Positions 1 through 8,144 of a stretch of 64,000 nucleotides of DNA are shown piece after piece (the first letter of the stretch is position 1; the number at the start of each line of letters is the position of its first letter). The notes under the pieces were generated by a model. That model did no database searches. It saw only the letters and a program-made list of their open reading frames with translations, and had not been told where the DNA came from. The DNA is from Streptomyces uncialis (lineage in GTDB: Bacteria; Actinomycetota; Actinomycetes; Streptomycetales; Streptomycetaceae). The translations under genes and the position numbers were made by a program. The stretch covers positions 3,906,001 through 3,970,000 of the forward strand of contig NZ_CP109583.1 in assembly GCF_036250755.1 (NCBI RefSeq). Reading direction: 5' to 3'.

Positions 1-187
1 GCTGAAGGGCGCCGCTCTCCTCGGCGGCCTCGATCATGCGCAGGGCGATGCGGTCCTTCACGGAACCGCCGGGGTTGAAGTACTCGACCTTCGCCAGCAC
101 CGTCGCCTGGATTCCGTCGGAGACGTTGTTGAGACGTACCAGCGGGGTGTTGCCGACGAGGCTGATCATCGAGTCGTGGAAGTGCAC
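1..187 (-). CDS. cbs: Cystathionine beta-synthase, N-terminal part (runs off the window)
   Basis: The visible 62 codons encode the start of a PLP-dependent cystathionine beta-synthase/cysteine synthase family enzyme, which condenses serine and homocysteine in reverse transsulfuration. Seen: a GTG start at 187 with GGAG six bases upstream, then the family N-terminus with [13 protein letters not shown] and [12 protein letters not shown]; the lysine of SVKDR is the expected Schiff-base lysine for PLP. The rest lies beyond base 1, so I cannot tell whether the C-terminal CBS pair (which separates true CBS from plain cysteine synthase) is present. It is divergent from the SGNH hydrolase gene, with about 250 bp between them. 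The CBS name rests on the recalled Streptomyces neighbourhood and the N-terminal wording. Confidence 0.85.
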   Translation of the reverse strand, partial: MHFHDSMISLVGNTPLVRLNNVSDGIQATVLAKVEYFNPGGSVKDRIALRMIEAAEESGALQ

Positions 188-440
188 CGTTGTCTCCGGG
201 CTGCGAAGTAAGGATTGAGGGTTGACCTCAGCCTACGGCCCCCTACCGGCCCGTAGCCCCTCACGGGTCTCCCGTGCGTGCGACGCGCCGGGAAGATCCC
301 GGACGGCCCCGGGCGGGCCGGGAGCGCGGCGGGTACCGCCGCCGTTCGGCCCCCGCGCGTTCACCCGCGACCGGCGATTGACCGACCGCCCCGACGGGGC
401 AAGGAGTGGATGTACGGCTCGAAGGAGGTGGCTGCGACGT

Positions 441-1469
441 ATGTCGAGGGCGAGGGTGGCACGGCGGATCGCCGCGGGCGCCGCGTACGGCGGTGGCGGT
501 ATCGGCCTGCTGGGTGTGGCGACGGTCGGTGTGGTGCTGGCCGAGGTGCGGCTGGCGAAGCGGCGGGTGGGCAACAGCGGGGGTGACCACGCGCCCGCGC
601 CGCCGCGTGCCGACGGCCTGTACGGGGCGGGGCTCGCGGGCGGGGCCGAGCCGCTGCGGTTCGCGATGCTCGGGGACTCCACGGCGGCCGGGCAGGGCGT
701 GCACCGGGCCCGTGAGACGCCCGGCGCGCTGATGGCGTCGGGGCTCGCGGCGGTGGCCGAACGGCCGGTCGAGCTGCGGACGGTGGCGCTGCCGGGGGCG
801 CGGTCGGACGATCTGGAGCGCCAGGTCGGGCTGGTCGTCGGTGATCCGTCCTGGGTCCCGGACGTCTGCGTGATCATGATCGGGGCGAACGACGTCACCC
901 ATCGCATCCCGCCCACCAGGTCCGTCCGCTGTCTGTCGACGGCGGTGCGCAGGCTGCGGACCGCGGGGGCGGAGGTGGTCGTCGGGACGTGCCCCGACCT
1001 CGGGACGATCGAGCCGGTGTACCAGCCGCTGAGCTGGATCGCGCGGCGCACCTCACGCCAGCTCGCCGCCGCGCAGACCATCGGGGCCGTGGAGCAGGGC
1101 GGGCGGACGGTGTCGCTGGGGGATCTGCTGGGGCCGGAGTTCGCGGCGAACCCCAGGGAGCTCTTCGGGCCCGACAACTTCCACCCCTCCGCCGAGGGGT
1201 ACGCCACCGCCGCGATGGCCGTGCTGCCCACGCTGTGCGCGGCGCTCGGGGTGTGGCCGGAGGAGGAGCGGCCGGACGCCTCCCGCGACGAGGGGTTCCT
1301 GCCGGTCGCGCGGGCCGCGGTGCGGGCCGCGGCGGAGGGCGGTACGGAGGTGACGGCGGCGCCGCAGGGCGGCCCGCGGGGCCCCTGGGCACTGCTCAAG
1401 CGGAGGCGTCGCCGGCGGATCCACACCCACGGCACCGCCCCGGACCACTCGACCCCGGCGGCGTCCTGA
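441..1469 (+). CDS. SGNH/GDSL-family hydrolase with N-terminal membrane anchor
   Basis: Probable esterase/lipase of the SGNH hydrolase superfamily, 342 residues from the ATG at 441, chosen because AAGGAGGTG (422-430) lies ten bases before it; a longer frame reaches back to 222 but has no such site. A hydrophobic stretch at about residues 10-33 (rich in G, A, V, L) should be a membrane anchor or uncleaved signal, placing the enzyme outside. Catalytic blocks are visible: GDSTAAGQG (nucleophile Ser), IMIGANDVTH (block III Asn) and DNFHPSAEGY (Asp/His of block V). The C-terminal 70 residues are charged and end in a Lys/Arg-rich patch. The substrate cannot be deduced. A 17-bp-stem hairpin follows at 1517. 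Confidence 0.88.
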   Translation: MSRARVARRIAAGAAYGGGGIGLLGVATVGVVLAEVRLAKRRVGNSGGDHAPAPPRADGLYGAGLAGGAEPLRFAMLGDSTAAGQGVHRARETPGALMASGLAAVAERPVELRTVALPGARSDDLERQVGLVVGDPSWVPDVCVIMIGANDVTHRIPPTRSVRCLSTAVRRLRTAGAEVVVGTCPDLGTIEPVYQPLSWIARRTSRQLAAAQTIGAVEQGGRTVSLGDLLGPEFAANPRELFGPDNFHPSAEGYATAAMAVLPTLCAALGVWPEEERPDASRDEGFLPVARAAVRAAAEGGTEVTAAPQGGPRGPWALLKRRRRRRIHTHGTAPDHSTPAAS

Positions 1470-1516
1470 CCCTTGGGCCCTGACCTCTGGGCCCTGGCCG
1501 CTGGATCCCTTGCCCC

Positions 1517-1587
1517 AGGCGCACTGAGCCCGGTTCCCCGGCCTGACGGCACCGGGCTCAGTGCGCCTGACGGCACCGGGCTCAGTG
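1517..1587 (+). terminator. Terminator hairpin with a duplicated right arm
   Basis: The arm at 1517-1533 is perfectly complementary (17 bp) to 1552-1568, giving a strong hairpin 48 bases after the SGNH hydrolase stop. A 23-bp direct repeat (1541-1563 and 1565-1587, period 24) duplicates most of the right arm, so a second, shorter pairing is also possible. There is no T-tract, as is common in Streptomyces. Confidence 0.7.
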
Positions 1588-1697
1588 GTCCCGGTGCGCC
1601 CGGTGCGCCTCGTCAGGCCCCCGTGCCGCCGGAGGGCCCGGATGGGGAGACCCGGCAGGGCGCCAAGGCTGCCGGGCGGTCCGCACGGACACGCGGT

Positions 1698-1727
1698 GCC
1701 GCCGCCCCGCGGGGGTGGGGCGGCGGC
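1698..1727 (-). terminator. Terminator hairpin of the small secreted protein gene
   Basis: A perfect 11-bp stem (1698-1708 with 1717-1727) made only of G and C, with an 8-base loop, begins seven bases past the stop codon of the minus-strand gene at 1734. Together with the hairpin at 1517 it separates two convergent genes. Confidence 0.6.
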
Positions 1728-1733
1728 CCGGCG

Positions 1734-2246
1734 TCAGAGGTTCTCGCGCTTCCACACGTTGACGTTCTGCCGCTTGGGCACGTCCACTGTCTTGTTGCTG
1801 TACGCGGTCCGCCAGGTGCACCGGCCCGTGTTGAAGGTCTTCTTGGTGACCTTGACCTTCTTGGAGGCGTGGTACATCCGGATGCGCTGCGTCTTGCCCC
1901 GGGCGATGTCCAGCGAGTACGACCAGGTCGACGCCTTGCTCCAGCCCCTGGTGTAGGAGCCTTCGAGGGAGGCGGTCATCTTGGCGACGATCGGACCGAT
2001 GTCACCGCCGATGCCCACGGACCCGCTCCAGCTCGCCTCGGCCGTCTTGGTCTTGGAGTACGTGATCCGGCCCGGACCCTGGATGAAGTCGCTGGCGATG
2101 TTGGTCGGGCGGTAGCTGGCCTTCGCGCCCGACAGGGTGAATCTGGGCTTCTCCGGAGCACAGGCCGCCGAGCTGGGCTGCGCGACGACGATGGTGCCCG
2201 CCGAGGCCAGTGACAGGACGAGTGCACCCCGCACGATTCTTCTCAT
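1734..2246 (-). CDS. Small secreted protein, possible beta-hairpin pore-former-like fold
   Basis: 170 residues, exported by a clear signal peptide: MRRIVRG, a hydrophobic core, then a likely cleavage after PSSA (about residue 28). I chose the ATG at 2246 because the signal peptide starts exactly there and GGGGA precedes it; the open frame continues upstream to 2300. The mature part has only two Cys (near the N-terminus and in TGRCTW), which could form a disulfide. Its middle (about residues 60-115) alternates small/polar with hydrophobic residues (SGSVGIGGDIGPIVAKMTAS), then W/S/T-rich strands and an ARGKTQRI motif. This pattern resembles secreted Streptomyces proteins I associate with aerolysin/ETX-like folds, but that is inference. 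No enzyme motif is visible. Confidence 0.75.
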   Translation of the reverse strand: MRRIVRGALVLSLASAGTIVVAQPSSAACAPEKPRFTLSGAKASYRPTNIASDFIQGPGRITYSKTKTAEASWSGSVGIGGDIGPIVAKMTASLEGSYTRGWSKASTWSYSLDIARGKTQRIRMYHASKKVKVTKKTFNTGRCTWRTAYSNKTVDVPKRQNVNVWKRENL

Positions 2247-2844
2247 GATTCCCCGCTTCCGTGATGGGTCGAACGCCGAGGGGGCGGGGACACCCCCCAC
2301 CGGGGCGGCGTCCCGTGTTCCTCGCCGTGGGCCGTGACACTGTCAGCAGCGGGCGGCGGGACACCCGGACTTCAGCAAGATCTGAGGTGGCCGCCCCATA
2401 TCCCCGTATTTCCGCCCGGAATCCGGCGGGCTCCTGGTCGGGCGCGGAGGTGGTCCCGGTCCGCCATCGGGCGGGAATCGCGTACGGAGGGCCCGATACG
2501 GGCCGACCGCCACAGCCACAACCACAACCACGGACGAGGGCCGACCGCCGCGGACGAGAGCCGCCCCAGCCGCGGCGGAAGGGAGCACCCCGTCCACGGC
2601 CGGCACAAGCAACACGGGACATGGGACACGGGAGCAAGCCACAAGCCACAAGCCACAGAACGAACGAAGCGCGCCGGAGTAGGGTGAGCAAGCGCTTGGA
2701 AAGTGCGGCCCGGGTCACAGTCCCGGACCCGTGACCACCGCGCTACGTGACGGTAGCTTCACGAGCACAGCCACCCGAGGAACCGGACCCGCGCCCGCAC
2801 GGCCGGGAACCGGACCCCGCGCCCCCCGGCAAGGAGAACCCCCG
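2247..2844. other. Intergenic region with simple repeats and an operator-like palindrome
   Basis: 598 bp between divergent genes. It holds three exact copies of the heptamer AAGCCAC (2636-2656), a CCACAA-rich run near 2512-2536, and the palindrome CAAGCGCTTG at 2689-2698 listed separately. Reading frames through it look like shadows; I see no gene. Confidence 0.6.
2689..2698. promoter_or_regulatory. Candidate TetR-type operator upstream of the thiolase
   Basis: The perfect palindrome CAAGCGCTTG in the context GAGCAAGCGCTTGGAA lies 147 bp before the thiolase start. The CAAG-N2-CTTG arrangement is that of known actinobacterial TetR operators for acyl-CoA and sterol catabolism (KstR2-like). That such a repressor acts here is inference. 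Confidence 0.45.
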
Positions 2845-4065
2845 ATGCCCGAAGCCGTGATCGTCTCCGCAGCCCGTTCCCCCATCGGCCGTGCCTTCAA
2901 GGGCTCGCTGAAGGATCTGCGTCCCGACGACCTGACCGCCACGATCATCGGGGCGGCCCTCGCGAAGGTCCCCGAGCTGGACCCGGGGGACATCGACGAC
3001 CTGATGCTCGGCTGCGGTCTGCCCGGCGGCGAGCAGGGCAACAACCTGGGGCGGATCGTCGCCGTACAGATGGGTCTGGACCGGCTGCCGGGCTGTACGG
3101 TCACCCGCTACTGCTCCTCGTCGCTCCAGACCAGCCGGATGGCGCTGCACGCGATCAAGGCGGGCGAGGGCGATGTCTTCATCTCGGCGGGTGTCGAGAT
3201 GGTGTCCCGGTTCGTCAAGGGCAGCTCCGACAGCCTGCCGGACACGCACAACCCGTTCTTCGCCGAGGCCGAGGCGCGGACGGCGGCGGTCGCGGAGTCG
3301 ACCGGTTCCGGCTGGCACGACCCCCGCGAGGACGGCGTGGTCCCGGACGCCTATATCGCGATGGGGCAGACCGCCGAGAACCTGGCGCGCTGGAAGGGCG
3401 TCACCCGGCGCGACATGGACGAGTTCGGCGTGCGTTCCCAGAACCTCGCGGAACAGGCGCTCGCCAAGGGCTTCTGGGAGCGGGAGATCACCCCGGTCAC
3501 CACACCGGACGGCACGGTCGTCGCCAAGGACGACGGGCCCCGCGCGGGGGTCACCCTGGAGGGCGTCGAGGGGCTGAAGCCGGTGTTCCGCCCGGACGGG
3601 CTGGTCACGGCCGGGAACTGCTGCCCGCTGAACGACGGCGCCGCCGCGCTGGTCGTCATGAGCGACACCAAGGCCCGGGAGCTGGGGCTCACCCCGCTCG
3701 CCCGGATCGTCTCCACCGGGGTCTCCGCGCTCTCCCCCGAGGTCATGGGCCTCGGCCCGGTCGAGGCGTCGAGGCAGGCCCTCACCCGCGCGGGACTCAC
3801 GGTCGACGACATCGACCTGTTCGAGATCAACGAGGCGTTCGCCGCCCAGGTGATCCCCTCGTACCGTGAGCTCGGGATCGACCTGGACAAGCTGAACGTG
3901 AACGGTGGCGCCATCGCCGTCGGGCACCCCTTCGGGATGACCGGCGCCCGGATCACCGGCACGCTGATCAACAGCCTCCGGTTCCACGACAAGCAGTTCG
4001 GCCTGGAGACGATGTGCGTGGGCGGCGGCCAGGGCATGGCGATGGTCATCGAGCGTCTGAGCTGA
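2845..4065 (+). CDS. Acetyl-CoA C-acyltransferase (thiolase)
   Basis: 406-residue thiolase, catalysing thiolytic cleavage of 3-ketoacyl-CoA or the reverse condensation, so a beta-oxidation type enzyme in the cytosol. The start is ATG 2845, with AAGGAGAA ten bases upstream; the frame extends to 2731 without a ribosome site. All catalytic elements are visible: the nucleophilic Cys in TRYCSSSLQ (about residue 91), NEAFAAQV, the His of GGAIAVGHPFGMTGAR, and the second Cys of MCVGGGQGMAM near the C-terminus. Length and order are standard. It is a single-gene unit followed by a GC hairpin. Whether it acts in catabolism or in acetoacetyl-CoA synthesis is not decided by sequence, but the family resemblance is to FadA-type degradative thiolases. 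Confidence 0.93.
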   Translation: MPEAVIVSAARSPIGRAFKGSLKDLRPDDLTATIIGAALAKVPELDPGDIDDLMLGCGLPGGEQGNNLGRIVAVQMGLDRLPGCTVTRYCSSSLQTSRMALHAIKAGEGDVFISAGVEMVSRFVKGSSDSLPDTHNPFFAEAEARTAAVAESTGSGWHDPREDGVVPDAYIAMGQTAENLARWKGVTRRDMDEFGVRSQNLAEQALAKGFWEREITPVTTPDGTVVAKDDGPRAGVTLEGVEGLKPVFRPDGLVTAGNCCPLNDGAAALVVMSDTKARELGLTPLARIVSTGVSALSPEVMGLGPVEASRQALTRAGLTVDDIDLFEINEAFAAQVIPSYRELGIDLDKLNVNGGAIAVGHPFGMTGARITGTLINSLRFHDKQFGLETMCVGGGQGMAMVIERLS

Positions 4066-4070
4066 GCGAC

Positions 4071-4099
4071 CGCCCCGGCGCACGCGCCGGAGCGGGGCG
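4071..4099 (+). terminator. Probable terminator of the thiolase gene
   Basis: A compound hairpin begins five bases after the thiolase stop. Its inner stem is CCGGCG/CGCCGG around CACG, extended by a CGCC/GGCG outer stem with a small asymmetry. No T-tract. Confidence 0.45.
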
Positions 4100-4438
4100 C
4101 GCACCCGAGCCGGGGCACGAGGCGTGACACGAGGGCGGGACACGGGCGGGCGCGGGAACGGGGCGGGCGACAGGCGCGGTGACGGGCGGGGCGCGCGTCG
4201 GGCACCCGCCCCGTCACGGAACGCGCCCCGGGGCGCACGGATCGAATCGTGACCCAATCTCCCTCAGGATGTGATGTATCTCCCGCGAGAGGGGCGCGCG
4301 CGCAGCTCACACTTGGGACTCGGGTAAACCCGACCTCGGAAACCTGTCCATTTCGTGACGTAATGCACTGACAGATGGCGGGTCCGCACCTCAAGCTGAG
4401 GTAGGAAGTCGGGGGTCGACTGACACCGGGAGTACTTC
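4100..4438. other. Intergenic region before the membrane-anchored coiled-coil gene
   Basis: About 340 bp with no convincing gene. An exact inverted repeat TCGGGT-AA-ACCCGA lies at 4320-4333, about 105 bp before the next start. The stretch from 4315 to 4400 is less GC-rich than its surroundings and so probably holds the promoter. I could not fix -35/-10 boxes. Confidence 0.5.
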
Positions 4439-5338
4439 GTGAGCGCCATTCCCCTTGTTCTGCTGGTCACCACTGCCGCCGCCACGGCCGTGGGAGCCGC
4501 CGCCCTGCACGCCGTGCACGGGCTGCGCCGACAGATCACCGCCCTGCGCGCCGAGCTGGCCCAGCGGCCGGCCGCGGACGCGCGGGCGCTGGTGCCCGCG
4601 GCCCGGACCACCGCCGACACCGAGGAGATACGCGCGGCGGTCACCGCCGCCCTCGCCGAGGAACGGGAGCGCGAGATGGCCGAGGCGCGGGCCTTCTGGG
4701 CCGCGCAGGAGGCCCGGGACGCCTCCGAGGCCCCGTCCCTGCTCGGACTGCCGACCGACGAGCTGTTCCTGCCCCGGCAGACCGACTTCGTGGGTCTGAC
4801 CCCCGTCACCGAGTCCGACGGGCCCGACCTCCTCGCCGAGTCCGGCACGGAGTTCGCCGAGGGCCCCGAGGCCGAGATCCCCGACGGACTGACCGAGACC
4901 GCGACCCTCACCGGCCCCGAGCCCGCGCCCGACAGCCACCCCGGCGACTCCCCCGAACTCGCCGCGGCCCGCCGCCGTCACCCCTCGCACCCCGATTTCG
5001 TGCCCTCGCAGGCCACCCAGCCGCCGTTCACGGCGGGCGGCGACCATGAGCACACGGTGCTGTGCCTGGAGGAACTGGCGGCCACCCGCGCGGCGCTCGC
5101 CGATGTGCGGCCCGGCCCGCTCGGCACCCTCGACGTATACGTCTTCGAGGACGGCACCACCCTGTGCATGACCCCCGGCCACCGGGAGACCGCCGAGCGC
5201 CTCGCGCAGGCGCTGCGCGCCGGTGACGCGCCGTTCCTGCTGGGCGGCTCCGGGATCGCCGGCGCGTACGCGCTGACCTTCTCCTGCGGCACCGAGACCG
5301 TCTACGTCCTCGCGGACCGCGTCATCGCGTCCCTCTGA
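4439..5338 (+). CDS. Membrane-anchored protein with short coiled coil, function unknown
   Basis: 299 residues from a GTG at 4439; GGGAG seven bases upstream supports this start. Residues 4-24 (IPLVLLVTTAAATAVGAAAL) form one transmembrane segment with no cleavage site, so the bulk is likely cytosolic or exported depending on topology. Residues 28-90 are Ala/Glu/Arg rich and probably helical or coiled coil (EEIRAAVTAALAEEREREMAEA). An acidic Pro-rich linker follows, then a more ordered C-terminal domain (about 195-299) with YVFEDGTTLCMTPGH and SGIAGAYALTFSCGTETVYVL. I do not recognise the family; it looks like a conserved Streptomyces protein. It converges on the gene at 5518. Confidence 0.8.
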   Translation: MSAIPLVLLVTTAAATAVGAAALHAVHGLRRQITALRAELAQRPAADARALVPAARTTADTEEIRAAVTAALAEEREREMAEARAFWAAQEARDASEAPSLLGLPTDELFLPRQTDFVGLTPVTESDGPDLLAESGTEFAEGPEAEIPDGLTETATLTGPEPAPDSHPGDSPELAAARRRHPSHPDFVPSQATQPPFTAGGDHEHTVLCLEELAATRAALADVRPGPLGTLDVYVFEDGTTLCMTPGHRETAERLAQALRAGDAPFLLGGSGIAGAYALTFSCGTETVYVLADRVIASL

Positions 5339-5517
5339 GCGCCGCCCGCGCCGGGCCCGTCCCTCCGGGCCCGTGGCCCGTGCCCTGGACCGCGCACCGG
5401 GGGTCCCTCCGGACCCCCGTGCTCAAGCCCCGCGCCGAGCGTCGCCCCTGCGCTCTCCGCCCTCCGCGTGCCGCGTGCCGCGCGCCCGCGTGGCGACGGG
5501 CGCGCACGGCGGCCCGT

Positions 5518-5829
5518 TCACACCCCGGCGCGCTTCTGCGCCTCCTCCACCAGCGCGACCGCCTCCGCGAGTTCCCCGGGTTCCCGGAGCACCACCGCGA
5601 GGTCCCGTCCGGCGACGGTGATCTGGTCGGCGACGGCGAACATCCCGGCGTCCGGCATCCGGCGCGGCTCGCGTTCCGGGTCCTCGGCGTGCTGCGCGCG
5701 GGCGGAGAGTTCCCTGGCCAGACCCAGTGCCTCGGCCGCCGCACCGCGCTGGAGGCGGCTCTGCGGGGCGGCCCGCAGATGGTCGGCGAAGCGGTCCACG
5801 GCGGCGGTCAGCGGCGTCGTATCAAGCAC
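5518..5829 (-). CDS. Small conserved Streptomyces protein, function unknown
   Basis: 103 residues, predicted all-helical and soluble. It begins MLDTTPLTAAVDRFADHL, has an Ala/Arg/Glu-rich centre (LGLARELSARAQHAEDPE), then a short ordered segment MFAVADQITVAGRDLAVVL and a final amphipathic helix. No catalytic motif, signal peptide or metal site is visible. The codon pattern (strong third-position GC) supports a real gene over its overlapping frames on the other strand. It is convergent with the membrane-anchored protein and divergent from the DUF4287-type gene, so it is probably transcribed alone. Confidence 0.68.
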   Translation of the reverse strand: MLDTTPLTAAVDRFADHLRAAPQSRLQRGAAAEALGLARELSARAQHAEDPEREPRRMPDAGMFAVADQITVAGRDLAVVLREPGELAEAVALVEEAQKRAGV

Positions 5830-5932
5830 GGTGCGACCTTATGCGATCCGGGCGGCACTGTTGCCAACGCCGGGGCTCTCAGGCACGGTGACGGGACAGG
5901 ACGGACCATTCCGCACGCGTCCGGAGGCGCCG

Positions 5933-6163
5933 ATGCCACCAGTCTTCTCCGAGGAGACCCACCGCAACCTGCTCGCCCGAATCCCGCACTGCACCGGCCG
6001 TGAAGTCTCCGAGTGGCTTCGCACGGTCGAGGACGGCCCCGCTTTCTTCCGCTTCGACGAGAAGGTGAGCTGGCTGCGTTCGGAGCACGACCTCGCGCAC
6101 GGCCACGCGAAGGCGATCATCCACGAGTACGACCTGAGAAGGGCCGCACGCAAACTGCGCTGA
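5933..6163 (+). CDS. DUF4287-like small protein
   Basis: 76-residue protein starting at ATG 5933, with GGAGG six bases upstream; the open frame runs much further upstream but without coding character. The sequence (CTGREVSEWLRTVEDGP, then WLRSEHDLAHGHAKAIIHEY) matches my recollection of DUF4287-type proteins, in which a helical domain carries a GHAKAIVHEY-like signature. The function of that family is unknown to me. It is followed by a strong bidirectional hairpin at 6237 and converges with the Bax inhibitor-1 gene. Confidence 0.78.
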   Translation: MPPVFSEETHRNLLARIPHCTGREVSEWLRTVEDGPAFFRFDEKVSWLRSEHDLAHGHAKAIIHEYDLRRAARKLR

Positions 6164-6236
6164 CGGCGCCGTCGCGCTGTCGCGGCCACCGGCCCGGGAC
6201 ACATCGGCCGGCGGCCGGTGGGCCACCGAACGGGGA

Positions 6237-6268
6237 ACGGCCCCGCGAACCGAGGTTCGCGGGGCCGT
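6237..6268. terminator. Bidirectional terminator between convergent genes
   Basis: A perfect 14-bp stem (6237-6250 with 6255-6268) closes a CGAG tetraloop. It lies between the stop codons of the DUF4287-like gene (+) and the Bax inhibitor-1 gene (-). Confidence 0.8.
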
Positions 6269-6336
6269 CGCCGGGCTCCACCGCCGAAGCGGCTCGCGTA
6301 CGACCTGTCGGTCGCCGCGCTACCGGTCGCCGCCGG

Positions 6337-7248
6337 TCAGTCGCTGCTCTGGAGGATCGCGATCAGTCGCAGGAACTCCATGTAGATCCAGACGAGCGTC
6401 AGCGTCATACCGAACGCCGCCAGCCACGCCTCCTCGCGGGGGGCGCCGTAGGCGATGCCGTCCTCGACCTGCTTGAAGTCCAGGGCGAGGAAGCAGGCGC
6501 CGAGCAGGACACCGACGATGCCCATGATGATGCCGAGCGTGCCGCTGCGGAAGCCGAGGCCGTCACCGCCGCCGATCACCGCGAACAGCAGGTTCACGGC
6601 CATCAGCAGGACGAAGCCGAGCGCCGCGGCCATCACGAAGCCGTAGAACCGGCGGTTGACGCGGATCCAGCCCGCCTTGTAGGCGATGAGCACGCCCGCG
6701 AAGACGGCCATGGTGCCGATGACGGCCTGCATCGCGGCGCCACCGGCGATGCGGTTGTCCACGAAGCTGGAGATGACGCCGAGGAAGACACCTTCCAGGG
6801 CGGCGTACGTCACGATCAGCGCGGGCGACGCCTTGCGCTTGAAGGACTGCACCAGGCCGAGCACCATCGCGGCGAGACCCGCGACGACGGCGACACCGAT
6901 GGAGCGCGCGATGTTCGCGTCGTCGACCGGCAGCAGCGCCCACGCGAGCGCGGCCGTGACGATGAGGATGCCGAGGGTGGTCCCCGTGCGCATGATGACG
7001 TCGTCCATCGTCATGCGCGCGGCGCCGGCCGGGGCCTGCGGGCCCGAGCCCTGGAGGCCGTCCGGCTGGGCGTAAGGGTTCTGGGCGTAGGGGTTCGTCG
7101 GCGCGGTCTGCGCGGGCGCCCCCTGCGCGTACGGGTTGCCCTGGGTCTGGACGGCGGGTCCCCCGGCCTGCGGCGCGGCACTGTTGCCCGCGTAGCCGTT
7201 GTCGCGGCTGAACCCCCGACGCGAGAAGACCGGGTTACTGCTCCTCAT
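6337..7248 (-). CDS. Bax inhibitor-1/YccA family membrane protein
   Basis: 303 residues from ATG 7248, which follows GGAGGAGTG directly; the frame extends to 7287 but without a better site. The N-terminal 100 residues are Pro/Gln/Asn/Tyr-rich (repeats of NPYAQ and NPYAQG) and probably cytosolic and disordered. Then come about seven hydrophobic helices (residues 105-295), ending in FGMTLTLVWIYMEFLRLIAIL. This is the usual topology of Bax inhibitor-1/YccA proteins, some of which are pH-sensitive Ca2+ leak channels; the bacterial role is poorly defined. It is monocistronic, with a terminator at 6237. Confidence 0.88.
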   Translation of the reverse strand: MRSSNPVFSRRGFSRDNGYAGNSAAPQAGGPAVQTQGNPYAQGAPAQTAPTNPYAQNPYAQPDGLQGSGPQAPAGAARMTMDDVIMRTGTTLGILIVTAALAWALLPVDDANIARSIGVAVVAGLAAMVLGLVQSFKRKASPALIVTYAALEGVFLGVISSFVDNRIAGGAAMQAVIGTMAVFAGVLIAYKAGWIRVNRRFYGFVMAAALGFVLLMAVNLLFAVIGGGDGLGFRSGTLGIIMGIVGVLLGACFLALDFKQVEDGIAYGAPREEAWLAAFGMTLTLVWIYMEFLRLIAILQSSD

Positions 7249-8001
7249 CTCACTCCTCCGTGGCCGCCGTGCGCGGCCTTGACCCAAGAGTAATGTGCGG
7301 GCAAAGCATCCCTCCTAGTGCCTAGGGAGGATCTTTCCCCTTCCGTTACGGAGGAACGTACGGCCGTCGCCGTGTGTTCCCGCGTCCTTCCGTGGGGTTC
7401 CCGGGTTCCGCCGGGTTCACACGGGGGAACGGGACCGGGTCACCCTCGGGAGGTGTCATCCCCGTCACACGGGGCCCGCTCCGCCGTTCGGGCGGGCGGC
7501 ACGGCCGGGCGGGTGAGCGGTACGGCCGAGCCGGGGAGCGGTACGGCGGTGACCCGACCTGATCGCGCCCGGGCACGCGCTCGCACGGCGGGGGTCCGCA
7601 CACGGCGGGGGCCACGCACGACGAGCGGAGGCGGCGACACACAGGGACCGCGACGAGGAGCGGCACCACAGCGTCACGAAGCCTCCGCCAGCCCCGCCGA
7701 CACCGCACCGCACCGCACCGCACCGCACCGCACCGCACCGGGCACCATCCCCGACACCCACCGGCGCCACGACAATCCCGACACCGCCGACATCACGCAC
7801 GCCGCAGACATCACACACATAACTGATACGGGTACCGGAGAATCAGGCATCTCACGCCTCGTCACGTCACGAACAGTCACACTCACCAGCCGTCACCCGG
7901 CCTCGTCCCGGGCGGTGATGAGCCCTGCCCGCGACGGGCGCGCGGCCCGTGCGCTGCGACGGCGGGCGCGTGGGCCTCCGTGCCGGTGGATACCGGGCGG
8001 C
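7249..8001. other. Long intergenic region with a pentanucleotide tandem repeat
   Basis: About 750 bp between the Bax inhibitor-1 gene and bldA. Reading frames here lack coding bias and any family signature. The main structured item is (CACCG)8 at 7701-7740. The segment 7790-7850 is less GC-rich (GACATCACACACATAACTG) and could hold a promoter, but no downstream gene is evident. Confidence 0.55.
7701..7740. repeat. Pentanucleotide microsatellite (CACCG)8
   Basis: Eight perfect tandem copies of CACCG fill 7701-7740. Copy number of such a tract is likely to vary between strains. It lies in a noncoding region. Confidence 0.9.
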
Positions 8002-8019
8002 CCCTCCTGATGAGGAGGG
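8002..8019 (-). terminator. Hairpin downstream of bldA
   Basis: A 7-bp perfect stem (8002-8008 with 8013-8019, CCCTCCT/AGGAGGG) with a 4-base loop lies about 15 bases past the 3' end of the tRNA on its transcribed strand. It is the likely terminator or processing stop of the tRNA transcript. Confidence 0.55.
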
Positions 8020-8033
8020 ACTGTGAAGGAGTG

Positions 8034-8116
8034 TGCCCGGAACCGGACTTGAACCGGTACGCCCGCGTGGGGCAGCGAGGTTTAAGCTCGCCGTGTCTGC
8101 ATTCCACCATCCGGGC
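8034..8116 (-). tRNA. bldA: tRNA-Leu (UAA), matches bldA
   Basis: 83-nt class II tRNA on the minus strand. Seen: acceptor 5' GCCCGGA (8116-8110) pairs with TCCGGGC (8041-8035); anticodon stem GCGAG/CTCGC encloses the loop CTTAAAC, so the anticodon is UAA (8084-8082). The long variable arm (GCCC..GGGC) is the leucine type, and the T arm reads GGTTCAAGTCC. The CCA end is not encoded. In Streptomyces the only tRNA reading the rare UUA codon is bldA, which controls translation of developmental and antibiotic regulators such as adpA; the recalled neighbourhood also fits. A -10-like TAGGCT lies about 29 bp upstream (plus-strand AGCCTA 8145-8150). Confidence 0.95.
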
Positions 8117-8144
8117 AGGCCATGGCTGCGCTTCGAGTGGTCTG

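Noticed and set aside
7318..8010. 230-codon frame between the Bax inhibitor-1 gene and bldA
   Set aside because: Contains the (CACCG)8 tract, lacks coding bias and has no recognisable domain.
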